Made by a program: the position numbers and the translations under genes. A stretch of 64,000 nucleotides of DNA from Trichostrongylus colubriformis. Its lineage: Eukaryota; Nematoda; Chromadorea; Rhabditida; Trichostrongylidae. The DNA is taken from assembly GCA_963978905.1 (NCBI GenBank), contig OZ022261.1, positions 31,121,686 through 31,185,685 of the forward strand, written 5' to 3'. Below are positions 13,904-25,435 of the stretch, piece after piece; position 1 is the first letter of the stretch; every line of letters starts with the position of its first letter. The notes under the pieces were generated by a model. It was not told the DNA's origin, did not search any database, and saw only the letters and a program-made list of their open reading frames with translations.

Positions 13904-15774
13904 AAAATGACCGGTGCATCCCGCAGAGGGATTGAATAACTCCGAAAACCTCTTCTTCAGATGTAAAGCCACCAGATACTCTCTTACAAGAGTAAAGGTT
14001 CACGAATCTTTTTGACGGATTCTCCTTTTGAGAAAATCATCGTATCATCTGACGGAGGGTTATGTCTCTTAGCAGGAAGATAGACTTCAAAAGCTTCCAA
14101 ATTTTTGAAAAAAAAAATTGAAAGGTTTTGGCTTCGAGCCTTTGCGTTGGGAAACATTCAGACGGCTGCTCTGTGACAGTACATCAAAGCTGCATAGTTA
14201 TGTGTAAATTTTGTCAGCTGGTTGGTGTAAGAGCATATTGCAGCTTAAAAAGCACCAACAAAGGTGTGACAAAGGCGTATATTATCTAAAAAGGTAACAG
14301 AAATGTAATAGAGTCCTCGATCCTCATAGTCGTTTTTCTTCCTTGTACCCTGCTTTTTTCTCGACCTCCTATGCCATACTACATATGCTGCCTTATTCTG
14401 AAAAGACGCATTAAATGCTGTCTGCGTTGCACTTTGACGGGCCATCGGGCTCGTTATGTCTCAAGCGCTGAACAACAGTACTAATTACGATATTGGCTTT
14501 TGCTTATGCAAATTTGTACACGACTCAGGGGAAAATTAGTAAAAAGGCGTTAATTAGTCAACAACGGGACTGCTCTTATCCGCCGATCTAGTTAAAGATA
14601 CTATAAGTGGTGATGAGAGCTATGTATCAGAAGTGTGAATACATATTTTCTGCAAATGGGATGGTAAGTCTTAAACTGGTGATCTGTAGTGAAACTGACG
14701 CTGAGAGCTGACGCACTGTGGAAGGCGGAAGGCCAGCTTACCTGGCATCGCTGTCTGCATCACCCCCTCGAGGGGTACAGAGGGAGCGAAAGCACGTCAG
14801 CGTAAGAATCATTGGTAAGCAGAGGGTCCAATTACTCGTTTTCTGATCTTCTCATTCTGTTGCGGCTGTTGTTGCACTACTTATCATCTCTACTTTTACA
14901 TTTCACAATCTACCGTGTCCTCTTGTTTCAAAACTACTCTAGTGTTCTAGGTAGTAATCAAGTATTTTCGGGAGAGGGATCAAGATGTGTAAGTTAGTTC
15001 GAATGCGCCACATCGCCACAAAGATATGCCTTCAAAAATAACCATCTGCAAAATTTTCCACAATCTGTTTGCACTATTATTTCATGGCTTGTTCGTAAAA
15101 CAATAACTTTCATCTTTCATACATTTCTCTACATGAATGCTTCTGCAAAATGAAATAAAGAAGCGATTGGATGCAAGACAATATAATTTGATAACAATAA
15201 TCATAAACTTGGTAATGCTGGAATGTGTGGTGGTAGAGAAAAGAGCTCTTCCCATTTCAGGTTATGATGAGCTTTATACCAGGCTAAGAACTCCGTCAAG
15301 GATTATTCGACGAGGGCCGTATTTTAGGTTGGAAGGTGGGGGTGGTCGTACCATTCTCAAAATTTCCATCGACTGTTCCTCAACGACTCCGACCATTTGG
15401 AAAGGAATTTTGAGCCGATGGGGGAAGTGGCTCTCCAAAAGAAGACGTCGGATAAGAGATGGGGGCGGGGGGGGGGGGTGTTCTTGGTGTTCTTGTAAGG
15501 ATCATGCGCGGGGGACAGGCTGGCAGAGAAGGAGACGCAAAAACCCTAAAGAACCGTACCGGAGACCCCTTTTAAGGGGTTTTATTTTTCGACTATTTTC
15601 CTTCACGAAGCTCGACCCTGCTTCGGACATAGAGTACTCTGTTCTCCTGGAACTGCAACTCCTCAGTAATTCAGCAGTCACTTTGATTCCAGCATGTGTG
15701 TTGACCTCCTAAAAGGATAAACGATAAAGTTTTTGGCGTTAATCAATCCATCCCTGGGTTGCGCCGCACATTCC
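13904..15774. other. Gene-free stretch with one long unexplained frame
   Basis: An ATG-started frame of 191 codons runs 15137-15712 across a G-run (15466-15479). Its product is Arg/Gly-rich in the middle with no recognised domain. It is treated as chance. Confidence 0.35.
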
Positions 15775-15990
15775 AGTTCCATTCAGAATCGCGGTGGCTG
15801 GTGAATGTGATGTGACCTATATAATGACTTGCGGTGGCCAGCCGATGTACAAGTCAGTAATTTATCCTCCTAGACGAGTGTGATACCAATTCACCGACCT
15901 CGGAGAGATGGAATGCTCGGTTGGCCTGGGTGGACATTGATGCGGATTTGATCCTCGCACCATGAGAGTGGGGTGTGCGCCTCCTGTCAC
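15775..15990 (+). repeat. SINE-like dispersed repeat, copy 2
   Basis: It is homologous to the 13.7-kb copy in opposite orientation and to the 54.3-kb copy. It has GGATTTGATCC near 15940, a weak Pol III B-box match, and GAGTGGGGTGTGCGCCTCCT after it. Confidence 0.6.
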
Positions 15991-17144
15991 TACACCTCCT
16001 ACAGCTGAACTGAAGAAGGGGCAGGGGCCTCCATATGACCCCCTACTCCTTCTTAAGTTCCACCTTTCGAAGTACTGTAGTTTGTTTTTTCCAATAACTT
16101 TCTTAGACCAACCTATTTGCCTCTTGCTTTCCCTTGTGATCGCGTAGTTCTCGATATGGGCATCCAGTCGAGGAATATTTTGAAAAATTTAATTTTGAAG
16201 CGTTTCACCTCAAATGGTCATGACTTTCTCTAAACCTCACCATAGGAAAGCGGTCTTGTTGTATGGAATCTGCGAGGCCACCGCTTTCAAATGTCTACTT
16301 GAACCACCATATCTCCAAAATGAAAGAAGTTCGAGGGAAGCCAGTGGAGGGTAATTTTTGTCTTTTTGTCGCCGTAGTTGCAAGATCTTCCCACGAGTCT
16401 TTGGAGAAAAATGATCATCTTCTGCTCTCAGAAGACCAACGAGGAGGCTGGTTGACCTCGGCTGACCTTGTTGCGGTATGCATCATGCATGTGGATTTCC
16501 TTATCATTTTCAGTGGATATAAAAGCTGTTCCGGTCCGCACTTCGCTAGCACCTGATCAATTGCTTGCAATCGTAGTAGGATATGAAAGAAGTCCAGATT
16601 AGCTGATTTTTCGTTTTCGTCCCACAGTTTGTGGAGTATTCATCCACGGTGGTACCCATGGATAGATATCGCTCCCCACGGTTAAGCGGTGAATTTCGGA
16701 GGTGTCTCTGTACGCGGTTTCGGAGCCACTGGACCAATGAAAGAGTCATTGGCATTAGTTGGCTTCGTTATGGATGGCGCCATGCATGAGGTTTCCATGA
16801 TGTGAGTTAAATTAGTTTCGGGTTCGAACCCAGTTAGTCAGTTCTATCACATCGCTCCTTTCACACTTGATCCTACGTCTGATGTAACCCGTTGACAAGT
16901 GCCTACCCAACAAATACGACCCCCTTCTCCTCCGAACGGACCAAATACGACCCCCTGTCGAGGATTCCTTGAAAGGCTTAATCCTGATGGAAAATGCACA
17001 ATAATATGGACAATATGATCTGTGTAGATATGGGTGGGTAGCAGCAAACGATCCCTACTATATATGAAACGCTTCGCCTGTCCGTCTGTCCATCCCTCCG
17101 TTCATCTGTCACGAAACTAGGAATTAATTGAAAAACGGCCTGGG
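15991..17144. other. Gene-free stretch
   Basis: No gene recognised. GGGTTCGAACCCA at 16819 is a palindromic word that resembles a Pol III B box but has no partner A box in range. Confidence 0.4.
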
Positions 17145-18360
17145 GAGATGGGTACAGGTGTGGTATGGGTAGGGCATGAAACAAGTAAAGATCACACATG
17201 GACCAAGTTAAGCTTCGCCCACGGTAGGCGGACGTGCTCTGGAATGTTCCGTTTTCATACCGAAAATTGTCAGTCGAGTTCGAGTGTGCCCCAAACGTGG
17301 GGAGAAAATGCATTTAGATCGGCGATGAGTTTCTGAAAGTCATGAAACAGACCCAGACGCAATAGGCGGAGCGCACCTTAAATGGGCGGTTCGTGCAGCA
17401 AAAATTCATAACTCAGTTCAAACGCAGCCTAAGGACCAGAAAAATTGGTAGAAATGTCTTATTTCCAAGCTATCTTAAAACACTTACAATGAGTGGAGGC
17501 CCGCCAACAGGGGGTGGGGCATGTAATTGGTTGTGTGGAGCACACTGTGAAATCGCAGTTAGTTTTGAGAGTGGTTTAGGGACGGGAAGAAAAACGGAGG
17601 TGGTTGGTAGTAGGTCGGGCTTAGGAAGAGAAAAATTTTATTGGTATTCGGACATACTGCGGTGGTGGGCACTCCATAAAGAAGAACCCGTGGAGATGGG
17701 GACAGGTTTGGGATGGGTAGGGGATGGGACAAGAAGTAAGGAGCTCACATGGACCGTGTTAAGCTCTGCCCACCGTGGGCTGAGCGTACTCTGAAGTTCA
17801 GACCTCAAACCAAAAATGGTTCGCTCGGCTCGAAAATGGTCAATACATGGAGGAAAGATGGGTTGAGGTCAGCGATGAGTTTCTGAAAGTCATAAAAGAG
17901 GCGTGAGCACAGTGTGCGGAGCGTACTCCGAGTCGCAGTTCGTACAACGAAAGTTCATTACTCGGTTTTAACGCGGCATAGAGTGTAAAAAAAGTGTAAA
18001 TGACCAATGTTCATTTTATCTTGAACAAGCTTGAAATAGGCGAAAACTCGGTGTTATAAGTCGGATGACACTCACTGCAAAAACAGCAATTTATTTCTAG
18101 AAGGATCTGGAGACCGGGAGAAAAGGGGAAGTGGTCATTGTAGCTGGAGCTATGAAAGGCGAGACGTTTGAACGGTGGGCTAAGATCTTACAGTGGTTGG
18201 CGAACCTTGGGCATTACATGAAAACAATTTGCGGAGATGGAGTAAATATCGGTAAGGGTACGGCATGGAAGAGGACGTAAGGTGCACACATAAACCGCAC
18301 TAAGCCCCACCCACGGTGGGAGGAGCGTGCACTGAAGTACTCTGTCATCAAGAAAAAAAG
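17145..18360 (+). repeat. Degenerate tandem repeat, about 545-bp unit, 2.2 copies
   Basis: Units begin near 17145, 17694 and 18232 with GGAGATGG followed by ATGGGTAGGG-like text, then CACATGGACC and GCCCACGGTGGG. GCGATGAGTTTCTGAAAGTC occurs exactly in units 1 and 2 (17323, 17872). Units differ by many substitutions, so the array is old. No coding sense was seen. Confidence 0.65.
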
Positions 18361-18931
18361 CAATTTCTACCGACTTACTGGCGCTCACGGTGTTTCGCGC
18401 ACAGTATGTGCTCCAACCAACTGCATGTCCATAACTCGTTACCATTTTTGCCTTGCCAACTTCTTTTTTTCACTAGAGGAGGAGTAGTATAAATAGGAGA
18501 TGCTTGCGTGGGTGCGCTCAGTGATGAGACACAGTCTTCAATGAACACAAAAGGGGTCTGTTTATAAGAAATTTTCACTTGCGATTCTACATTCCTTTTG
18601 TTCAGTAGACCTTCCTTGAATTGGGAAGCGTTGACGCACTTCCGTTGAAAATTCCAAATCAACAAAGGTCGTCGTTCTGAAAACACCGTGTCACCGTCAT
18701 CTTCCTGAAGAATTCCTCTCTGAAGAATCTCCTTGAAGAATTTCATGACAAATGAATTGACGGTGGATGATATTTATGAAAGATCAGTCTTAACTAAATT
18801 GCTGCATCATGCTGGGCAGTGCTTTTTGAACTGTCGTCATTTCGACGGAAACATCCCCGAAAAGGAAGAAGAATTTTTTGGTGAGTAATCGAACTTTATG
18901 GTAAAAATAGCTCTCAACGATAAACAGGCCC

Positions 18932-18938
18932 TATAAAA
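18932..18938 (+). promoter_or_regulatory. TATA box of the 19.1-kb secreted-protein gene
   Basis: The sequence CCTATAAAATG is 178 bases before the ATG at 19110. A block GTCGTCATTTCGACGGAAAC lies 99 bases further upstream at 18833. Both are repeated at nearly the same spacing before the 20.6-kb gene, which supports a real promoter unit. Confidence 0.55.
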
Positions 18939-19109
18939 TGGACCTGTAGAAAACGCGAGATGGTCAGCTGTTTCGATTGCAGAGCTTTGCATTTCCTTGC
19001 TATTACTAGGTCTATCTCATTAGTGGACATAGATGGATAGCCCTCGGTAAGTCTTTCCGATTTACCCTGTAAACATCTGAGACAGAAACCTTAAATATGA
19101 ATTATTCGA

Positions 19110-19517
19110 ATGTTTAGGACACTTCTCCTGGTCCTCGGACTACTGGCCGTTGTCGCTGCAATGCCAAACATGATCTTAAGGGCTGAAAGTTTTCGTGATA
19201 TGGCACCTCTTGAAGGTACCACACATCCATCTTCTGCTACTTCACAATCCAAAACACACACCAACTATCCTCGACGCAGTTTCAAAAAAGATGAATACGG
19301 CTTATCTCGAAGAAGGCAGAAACGATTTTTTCTACCTGTGTTTCTTGGCCGCGGCGTCTCCATCAGAACCGTCAATAAAGCCACCGTCGAAGTAGCAACT
19401 TCTCCTGCGTGGGATTTGATGGATCGCCTGGTCAGTCAGGTAGATTGCATAGTAAAAGAAAGCTTGGTGTTGATAAATGCGCTTCAGTGGTGTTTATTCA
19501 ATGAGTGTCGGCGTTGA
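19110..19517 (+). CDS. Secreted small protein with a basic processing site and three Cys
   Basis: This single-exon reading frame of 135 aa starts with ATG. Residues 1-17 (MFRTLLLVLGLLAVVAA) form a clear signal peptide. A Ser/Thr-rich stretch follows, then RRRQKR at 67-72, a furin/kex-type site. Cleavage there would release a 63-aa C-terminal peptide starting FFLPVFLGRG with Cys at 113, 128 and 133. No family is recognised. A TATAAAA box lies 178 bases upstream and an AATAAA 115 bases downstream. Promoter and leader are homologous to the next gene at 20.6 kb, so the two arose by local duplication. Secretion is inferred from the leader; the role is unknown. Confidence 0.65.
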   Translation: MFRTLLLVLGLLAVVAAMPNMILRAESFRDMAPLEGTTHPSSATSQSKTHTNYPRRSFKKDEYGLSRRRQKRFFLPVFLGRGVSIRTVNKATVEVATSPAWDLMDRLVSQVDCIVKESLVLINALQWCLFNECRR

Positions 19518-19631
19518 GTCGGTTTCTCTGAATTCGACCTGGATGCGAGCTGCAGTGCAAGAAACCAGATACAATCACCACTTTCATTAATGCTGCTAGT
19601 ACTAAACCGATTTTTGCTTCTGGTGCATTAA

Positions 19632-19637
19632 AATAAA
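19632..19637 (+). terminator. Polyadenylation signal AATAAA
   Basis: AATAAA lies 115 bases after the stop codon of the 19.1-kb gene, in an A-rich context. Confidence 0.5.
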
Positions 19638-20403
19638 GGAGATTTCTCAAATGATTAATTATTAGCGACGTTTGGCGCTATGAGGAATTTGACTAGAGGA
19701 CCAGAATAAGGGCCAGAATTAGGTCAAAGGTTCACGCCTGAATATGATGTGGGATGCTGCATTCGCTTTGGGACCCAACCACATGCGAAGCAGCTGGCAC
19801 GAAGCACGTCGCACGCCAGACACCGCGTCGCGAGTTTTCTGGTCTAATGGCTTATCCCCAGATCATCTTGTTCACTGCAACCATGAAATCCTCGCGTTGT
19901 TCCTTGACCTCGAACTCTACAAATCTGTTTAGGTTCGTAGGATGTGGCTAGGCAAAGAACCTTCTTTTCTCTTGCATTCCACAAAAAAAACATGTAAAGT
20001 ATCACACAAGGTCACTAATATTAATGTTGTTGGTACCATTTCTAGCACGAAGATGAAGATTTTTTGAATGACCAATCATTCACCACAGTTGGGCGCTAGT
20101 AGGAATGAAACTAAAAAATTTTACGATTATGTGCCATTAAGACAACGGTGTACACCCAAAGTAAGCAAGGCAGAGCACACTGCAATCGCTTAAGAACAAA
20201 ATCACCTTCAGCGCCTCTGGCTCGATCGGATGGTATTTTCAGAAACAAGTCATTCATAATAAAAATGTCTCATCATTGTTTGTCAGGGAATTTTGGCCGG
20301 ATTGCCGTCATTTCGAATGAAACATCACGGTTTGATGAGAAAATTACTGCTTAGTGAATAATTAAATGTTTTTACAGAAGAATTTTCGTCGAATAACAGC
20401 TCC

Positions 20404-20410
20404 TATAAAA
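20404..20410 (+). promoter_or_regulatory. TATA box of the 20.6-kb secreted-protein gene
   Basis: The sequence CCTATAAAATG is the same as before the 19.1-kb gene. It stands 178 bases before GTGTTTAGG at 20582, which aligns with the ATG of that gene. The real ATG is nine bases further on. The upstream block GCCGTCATTTCGAATGAAAC at 20304 is also shared. Confidence 0.55.
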
Positions 20411-20590
20411 TGACCCGCACAGAGCTGGAGACAGTCATTTGACTTCTTCTCAAAGATTTTTATAGCCCTTCCACAGAACTCTCTTATATGTATCCTCTCG
20501 TAATGATTTGCTCTCAGCAGGACCTCTTGAATCACCTCAATCGAAGAGAAAATTCAAAAAAGAGAATATTAAACGGTTTCAGTGTTTAGG

Positions 20591-21203
20591 ATGCTTTTTG
20601 TGATACTAGTAGTGTGCGCAACTGTCTGTGCGGAGCCTTGGCACACCAGATGGTTTATGACAAAGCCAAAGCCGTATGTGAAGTTAGTGGTTTTTTTGAA
20701 AAACTACTACTTTTTTACCAATGAGTCGGTTAAGATGGTACGCCTCCACGGTTTCACCCTCCCGCCCTCCACCACCAGATGATGAGGGCGAATTTTTCGG
20801 AAGATTCTCCGCACCGTTCCAACACCCTACAAATAAGGAAGAAAGCAGACGCCCTCATTCCCACGAAGAATGTCGACACCATCCGCACCCTGAAGGAGAC
20901 AGACATCGTCGGTACCCTAAAGAAGACAGACACCGTCATTCCTACGGAGAAGAAGGACGCCATTTGTACCACGAAGAAGACAGATACCATCCGTACCACG
21001 AAGAAGACAGATACCGTCAGCATGCAAAAAAACAAATTTGCTCTGGTGATTTTTTGAAAAAGTAAGTTAAGTGGTACGTATCATCAGGAGAAAACATGAT
21101 ACTGATAAATGTACTTCAAGGTACGATGGAGTGGGACCCTATGAACGTTACCACAAAATCTTGTCAGTTACTGTTCAGTTCGAACATGGAAACAGAACTG
21201 TGA
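20591..21203 (+). CDS. Secreted His/Glu/Arg-repeat protein (probable 3 exons)
   Basis: Model: 20591-20673, 20726-21061 and 21179-21203. Exon 1 encodes a signal peptide (MLFVILVVCATVCA) and EPWHTRWFMTKPKP. A 52-base intron (donor GTATGT, a weaker acceptor ending ATGAG) brings the frame into a Pro-rich start followed by repeats such as HEEDRYHPYHEEDRYR. The repeat DNA has a period of about 24-27 bases and encodes His, Arg, Asp/Glu and Tyr. At the end AAA AA meets an exact GTAAGT donor. Splicing to TTCAG at 21178 gives a short tail and TGA at 21201-21203; without splicing, TAA occurs at 21063-21065. The protein is rich in charged and metal-binding side chains, and no family is recognised. The leader is paralogous to the 19.1-kb gene, but the mature part is not. 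The first acceptor is the least certain part. Confidence 0.5.
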
Positions 21204-21273
21204 GCTGCACGAATAATGGGCGCTATCATCATCATCACCTTTAGCATTGCTTGTGCGATTACTGCAGCTCTTG

Positions 21274-21279
21274 AATAAA
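21274..21279 (+). terminator. Polyadenylation signal AATAAA
   Basis: AATAAA lies 71 bases after the spliced stop at 21203 and 209 after the unspliced stop at 21065. The shorter distance mildly favours the three-exon model. Confidence 0.45.
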
Positions 21280-23346
21280 GATGATACAGAATTTCAAAGG
21301 CCCATCACTCATCACGACTAGGCGGTGACAAAAATGAAACAGAAAATTCTACCGAGTGTCCCTGATTCCCGTAAAATCCTAAGGGGGTCCACCCTTAGAT
21401 CAGAATTTCGCGCGCTGTGTGTGACGCGATATGACGAACTATGGGCGCATATGTGGTTGGGTCCTAAGGCGTTTAATGAGGCGACTTCTGAAAGAGACCG
21501 TATGAAGTTGCAATCGCTTCGGGACCCAGCTGCAGCCGCACCCCTGGCTCGAACGCATCGCGTCCGCCTCCACATTGCAAAATCCCGTCGTAATGATACA
21601 CACCCGGATTTTTATTGGTCAACATAACTCTTTCAGTATTTTGACAACAAGGGATTATGTATTATATGTTGTAAGCTGTGACGAAATGGGGGATCCTCTT
21701 CCTTTGCCGTTAGAGGCACACCGCGCGATAATCAGAGTGGCTTGCTTACTTGGGGCATGTAGGTCCTTGGATAACTGCTCAGGCTGCACCCTTGTTGCGG
21801 CTGCACGGTGTTGTGCCTGCTTGAACACACCAAGCCACGACAACCGAACCAAATCACATAGCCTTAGACAAACAAAATTTCAACGCTCTACAAAGGGTGC
21901 TACTTGTTTTTCGATTTCTTCGATTGCTTAATACTTATGAGGTATAGAAATGAAGTAATCTGAAGGCAATAAGCCCCACTTCCAACATTTCCTTCTCTTC
22001 GTTCGCCATCGAGGTCAAAAAATGTATGCGCTTATGTTTTTGGTACTTTTCCAGTATTACAAAACGGTTTCATTTGTTTTTGATCGTTCGTTCTTGTTAT
22101 TCTTAAGGCTTAGCAATGGAGTAGCTGTCGAGTACCAAAAATGCTGACCAATTCCACGATGAAACCAAATGAGGGAAAAAAGACATTCTCGAGTCATCTA
22201 CTATTATAATTAGGGGTTTTATTGTACGATAAAAATGGTAAGATTTCGGCTTTTTTGCGAAAAAAAAAGAGCAGGTGGACTTCTACCTAGTATCCCATTT
22301 CTAGGAATACCCTCAGGAATATCAAATTCCGAAAGTATTTAAAAGACTAGTGGCGTCTTGTAAAGCAAAAAGCTCTACCGAATGCACATATTAATAGTCT
22401 CATCAATCTCGATGGTAGGCGAGGAAGTGAAGATACCGAAAGTGCACTTTTTTACTGAGTGCTGCATTTGTGAGTCCTAAACACACCAAAAAGTGGAGTG
22501 ATTCGAATAAAAGGTAGTACCATTTTCGTAGAGCTGAAAATGCTCTATCGTGACTCAGGCGCACAATTTTTTTCTCGATGACAGACGAGGAAAATGAAGC
22601 GTCGTGAGTGCGAATTTTTTCCTTCTGCTTACTTCCTTTCAAAACCTTATAAATATTGGGCAATCGAAGGAATCGAAAATTAAAAAGCAGCGCTGTGAGA
22701 GCAGAAAAAGCTCCATCGAAAACGTGTAAAAGCCTAGTGGAAAGATGAAGGGAACAATGTGAAAAACTGAACGAAAAACGGCGAGAAGTCTTTCCTATAC
22801 CAAATATGAAGAAAGTAGAGCAAATGTAGCAAGTATATATGTAATAAGTGCATTAGACTGCAAAAGAGTGCAACGCTGCCATTGAAGGGGATAGTATAGA
22901 ATTCAGTGAATGCAAATGAGATGAGTATGAAAGGATATCTGATGTAAATCATTAATGTGTCAGACGTGTACGTGAATGTGCCCCGTTCATCAACGCTCGG
23001 CAAACGAAATGAATGAAAATTTGAGTGAAATAGAAGAAAGGGATAAAGGCGCGATCTCGAAGGGCCAAAAAGTATCCAGTCAAATTTTTCTTACAATTGC
23101 AATGAGGACCTTGGCATGGCTCTGTGAAAATCTCACGAAGTTGAATAGGGGCAGCATCTTGATGGGGCATTGAATGAAAGCTCCTGATTGGCGGTAATTA
23201 CTGCCAACATAGATACTAGTGTCTAGCTCGGCGACTGCTCAATGCTCAGTATCTATGTACTTTGCGTACTAGAGTAGCGAATATACATAAAAGTATCAAA
23301 TTCCATTATTTCCTTACCCAACAAAACAGTTTACGTGATAGTGTAC
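21280..23346. other. Gene-free stretch
   Basis: Only degenerate repeat words were seen, for example GCAATCGCTTCGGGACCCAG at 21510 against GCATTCGCTTTGGGACCCAA at 19760. No exon chain was found. Confidence 0.4.
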
Positions 23347-23590
23347 ATGAATAGAAACAGTAAAAGAACAGAAACTTCCTTTTTTCCAGGGTAGAAATTG
23401 AAGAGCTGGAAGAACAACAACTTATTTGAACTCCCGTCGAGCAACTATTAATCAATTGTCAGCCAGAAGAGCGCGATCAAATTTCCGCGCTGAATGTTTA
23501 CTATCTTCCTACTCTGCGTCCCTCACCACGTAGCCGTCGCTGCTTGCTCTTAGAGCCCTTGTGATCACTCCCTCGGCCGCCCCACCTCAC
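23347..23590. mobile_element. Foldback element, left-arm fragment (copy F)
   Basis: About 240 bases match the left half of copy E: ACATGAATAGAAACA, AGCTGG-AG-AACAAC and TAGAGCCCTTGTGATCACTC. No right arm follows. The 60-bp minisatellite begins shortly after it. Confidence 0.6.
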
Positions 23591-23643
23591 TATGCTCTCT
23601 TTTCCTACCTGAAGGAATCGTCTACGGAAAAATGTGTTTTTGC

Positions 23644-23870
23644 CGTGTCATCACCACAGCCGTTTCCAGAAGCCCACCGCTGTCGTGCCATCAGCACAGC
23701 CTCTTCCACGAGCCTTCCAGTGCTGCGCACAACTCCACTGTTGCCGTGTCATCAGCGCGCCTTTTCCACGACCCTTCCAGTGCTGTGCACAACTCCACTG
23801 TTGCCGTGTTATCAGCACAGCCCTTTCGCCGTGTCATCACCACAGCCTTTTCCAGAAGCCCATCGCTGTC
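23644..23870 (+). repeat. Minisatellite with 60-bp unit
   Basis: Two adjacent 60-bp units at 23684 and 23744 share CTTCCAGTGCTG-GCACAACT. Shorter partial units of 40, 25 and 41 bases, containing CGTGTCATCACCACAGCC, flank them. Because 60 is a multiple of 3, all three forward frames stay open. Confidence 0.7.
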
Positions 23871-24081
23871 GGTCTCCTACAATCGTCAATTCGTTCACTC
23901 AAGTGCATGTTTTTCCCAAGCTTTAGTAAAGAAAGAAGTATGCCCTACCCTTAAGGCTCGTAAAAATCGCAGAGGCTGTGGTCTATACTAGCATCGCTAC
24001 AGTGGCACGGACGACACCAACTTGTGCTATATTCGTGTTCGCCCCCACCCACCCCCCAAACAACCCTTATAGACTAACACG

Positions 24082-25435
24082 GAAGGCCCATCAGGTCATG
24101 GTGAGCTTTCTCAAAACGGTTTTTTGCATTTTATAGGGTCACATACATGAAGCAAAAAACCGGTCTCAAATTCGGCTAAATGGTTTTGGGGGGCCCAGAA
24201 AATGGTCAATGGTTCGATCCCCCCTGAGGTCAAATTTGTGCATTTGTCTAGTTTTCATCCATTTGTGCTCATGTGTGACCGCACGTGCAAAATATGTGCA
24301 AAATCAATTTTCATCCTGCCAGGGAACCGCTATCTTCAGTATTTTTGCGTATTAGGCGAACGTATCAGGCGAATTGTTTGTTTGGACCTGCCAACGCCCA
24401 TAACAAAGAAACTAGGGATTTTCCAGCAAAGCACGTGTGATATTCATGCTCAGGGGGTCGAACTACCCTGGGTAACACGTATTCAGCCTGATCGTGGTTT
24501 TGACCCAAACTCGGAAATTGGATGGCCAATAGTACTACTACTACTACTACCATAGTAAAGAACGCTCAACGAAAGGAGGTCGGTAGCCGATATAGGGGAA
24601 TGTCTGCTATTTTTTTTCCAAGTCACAGTGTTGCTGGGTGCAGTTTACTTGGAATGCGTTGATTTTGCACATGCTCCATTGCATTTATTCGAGGCTGCTA
24701 ATTGTTCGTCTGTGCAAGTAGACAGTGACTGTGTGCTCATGTCCATCCCATTGCCTCGAGTTTGGGTCAAAATCTCAATTTGGATAATATCCTGTATCTT
24801 GGGCTAATTGGATCTCCTGAGCACGAATATCACACTAGATTCGCACGGAAACGCCTGGCAGGGGTGCTAGGGGCGCTGAAGGGTCCAAATAAGTTAGCCA
24901 CTGAAAACTTGTAAACGGGGTCAGTTTGGTGCAACAGCAACGAAAATTGCACCATTTTGCATGTGCGCAAGTAGTTTAGCGCTAGGCAAAGAAAATTGAG
25001 AAAATGCAAAAACGTGGACGTCGAGAGGAGTTGAACTACAGGCTCCCCCTTCACCGTGCCAATGCCAGTCCATTCCACTATCCAGTCGACCATCTAACCA
25101 CTGCGTGGGGACTGACCTGTGCATCCCCTATGAGTTTTCCTTGCTTCGTTTAGCAGTTACCATAAGAGATTCTACATTTTTGAACCAGCTCGCAGTGGTT
25201 CTGGCGTGGGTTTGAAGACAGTCTTCTGATATGCATATACTGCACGCCGCAGCTGGAAAGCATTGCAGCAAACTGGTCAAAATTGCTTCTTTCTAAGCAA
25301 CTTTTGTCACTCATTTTTTGAGCCTCCCAAAACCATTTAGCCGATTTTGAGACCGGTTTTTTGCTTCACGTATGAGGACTCATAAAATGCAAAAAACCGT
25401 TTTGAAAAAGCTCACCATGACCTGATGGGCCTTCC
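24082..25435. mobile_element. 1.35-kb element with terminal inverted repeats of about 110 bp
   Basis: The left arm (24082-24192) begins GAAGGCCCATCAGGTCATGG and is found inverted at 25321-25435. Further inverted pairs lie inside, for example TTTTGACCCAAACTCGG near 24500 with its complement near 24757, and GTGATATTCATGCTCAG near 24440 with its complement near 24820. A tRNA-like tract is at 25020-25103. No transposase is recognised. Confidence 0.75.
25020..25104 (-). repeat. tRNA-like tract (degenerate tRNA or SINE head)
   Basis: Read on the minus strand it contains TGGTTAGATGG, a fit to the Pol III A box, and TAGTTCAACTCC, close to the B box. The spacing is tRNA-like with extra loop length. 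No clean acceptor stem was found, so a working tRNA is not claimed. Confidence 0.35.

Noticed and set aside
17055..17110. Helitron-like start (TCCCTACTATATATGAAACG) with GTCTGTCC words
   Set aside because: No CTAG end with a hairpin was found and no Rep/helicase sequence is present; the word alone is too weak.
18375..18746. Minus-strand 123-codon frame
   Set aside because: It overlaps the third unit of the tandem array and has no recognisable domain; a TATAAATA on the other strand does not serve it.
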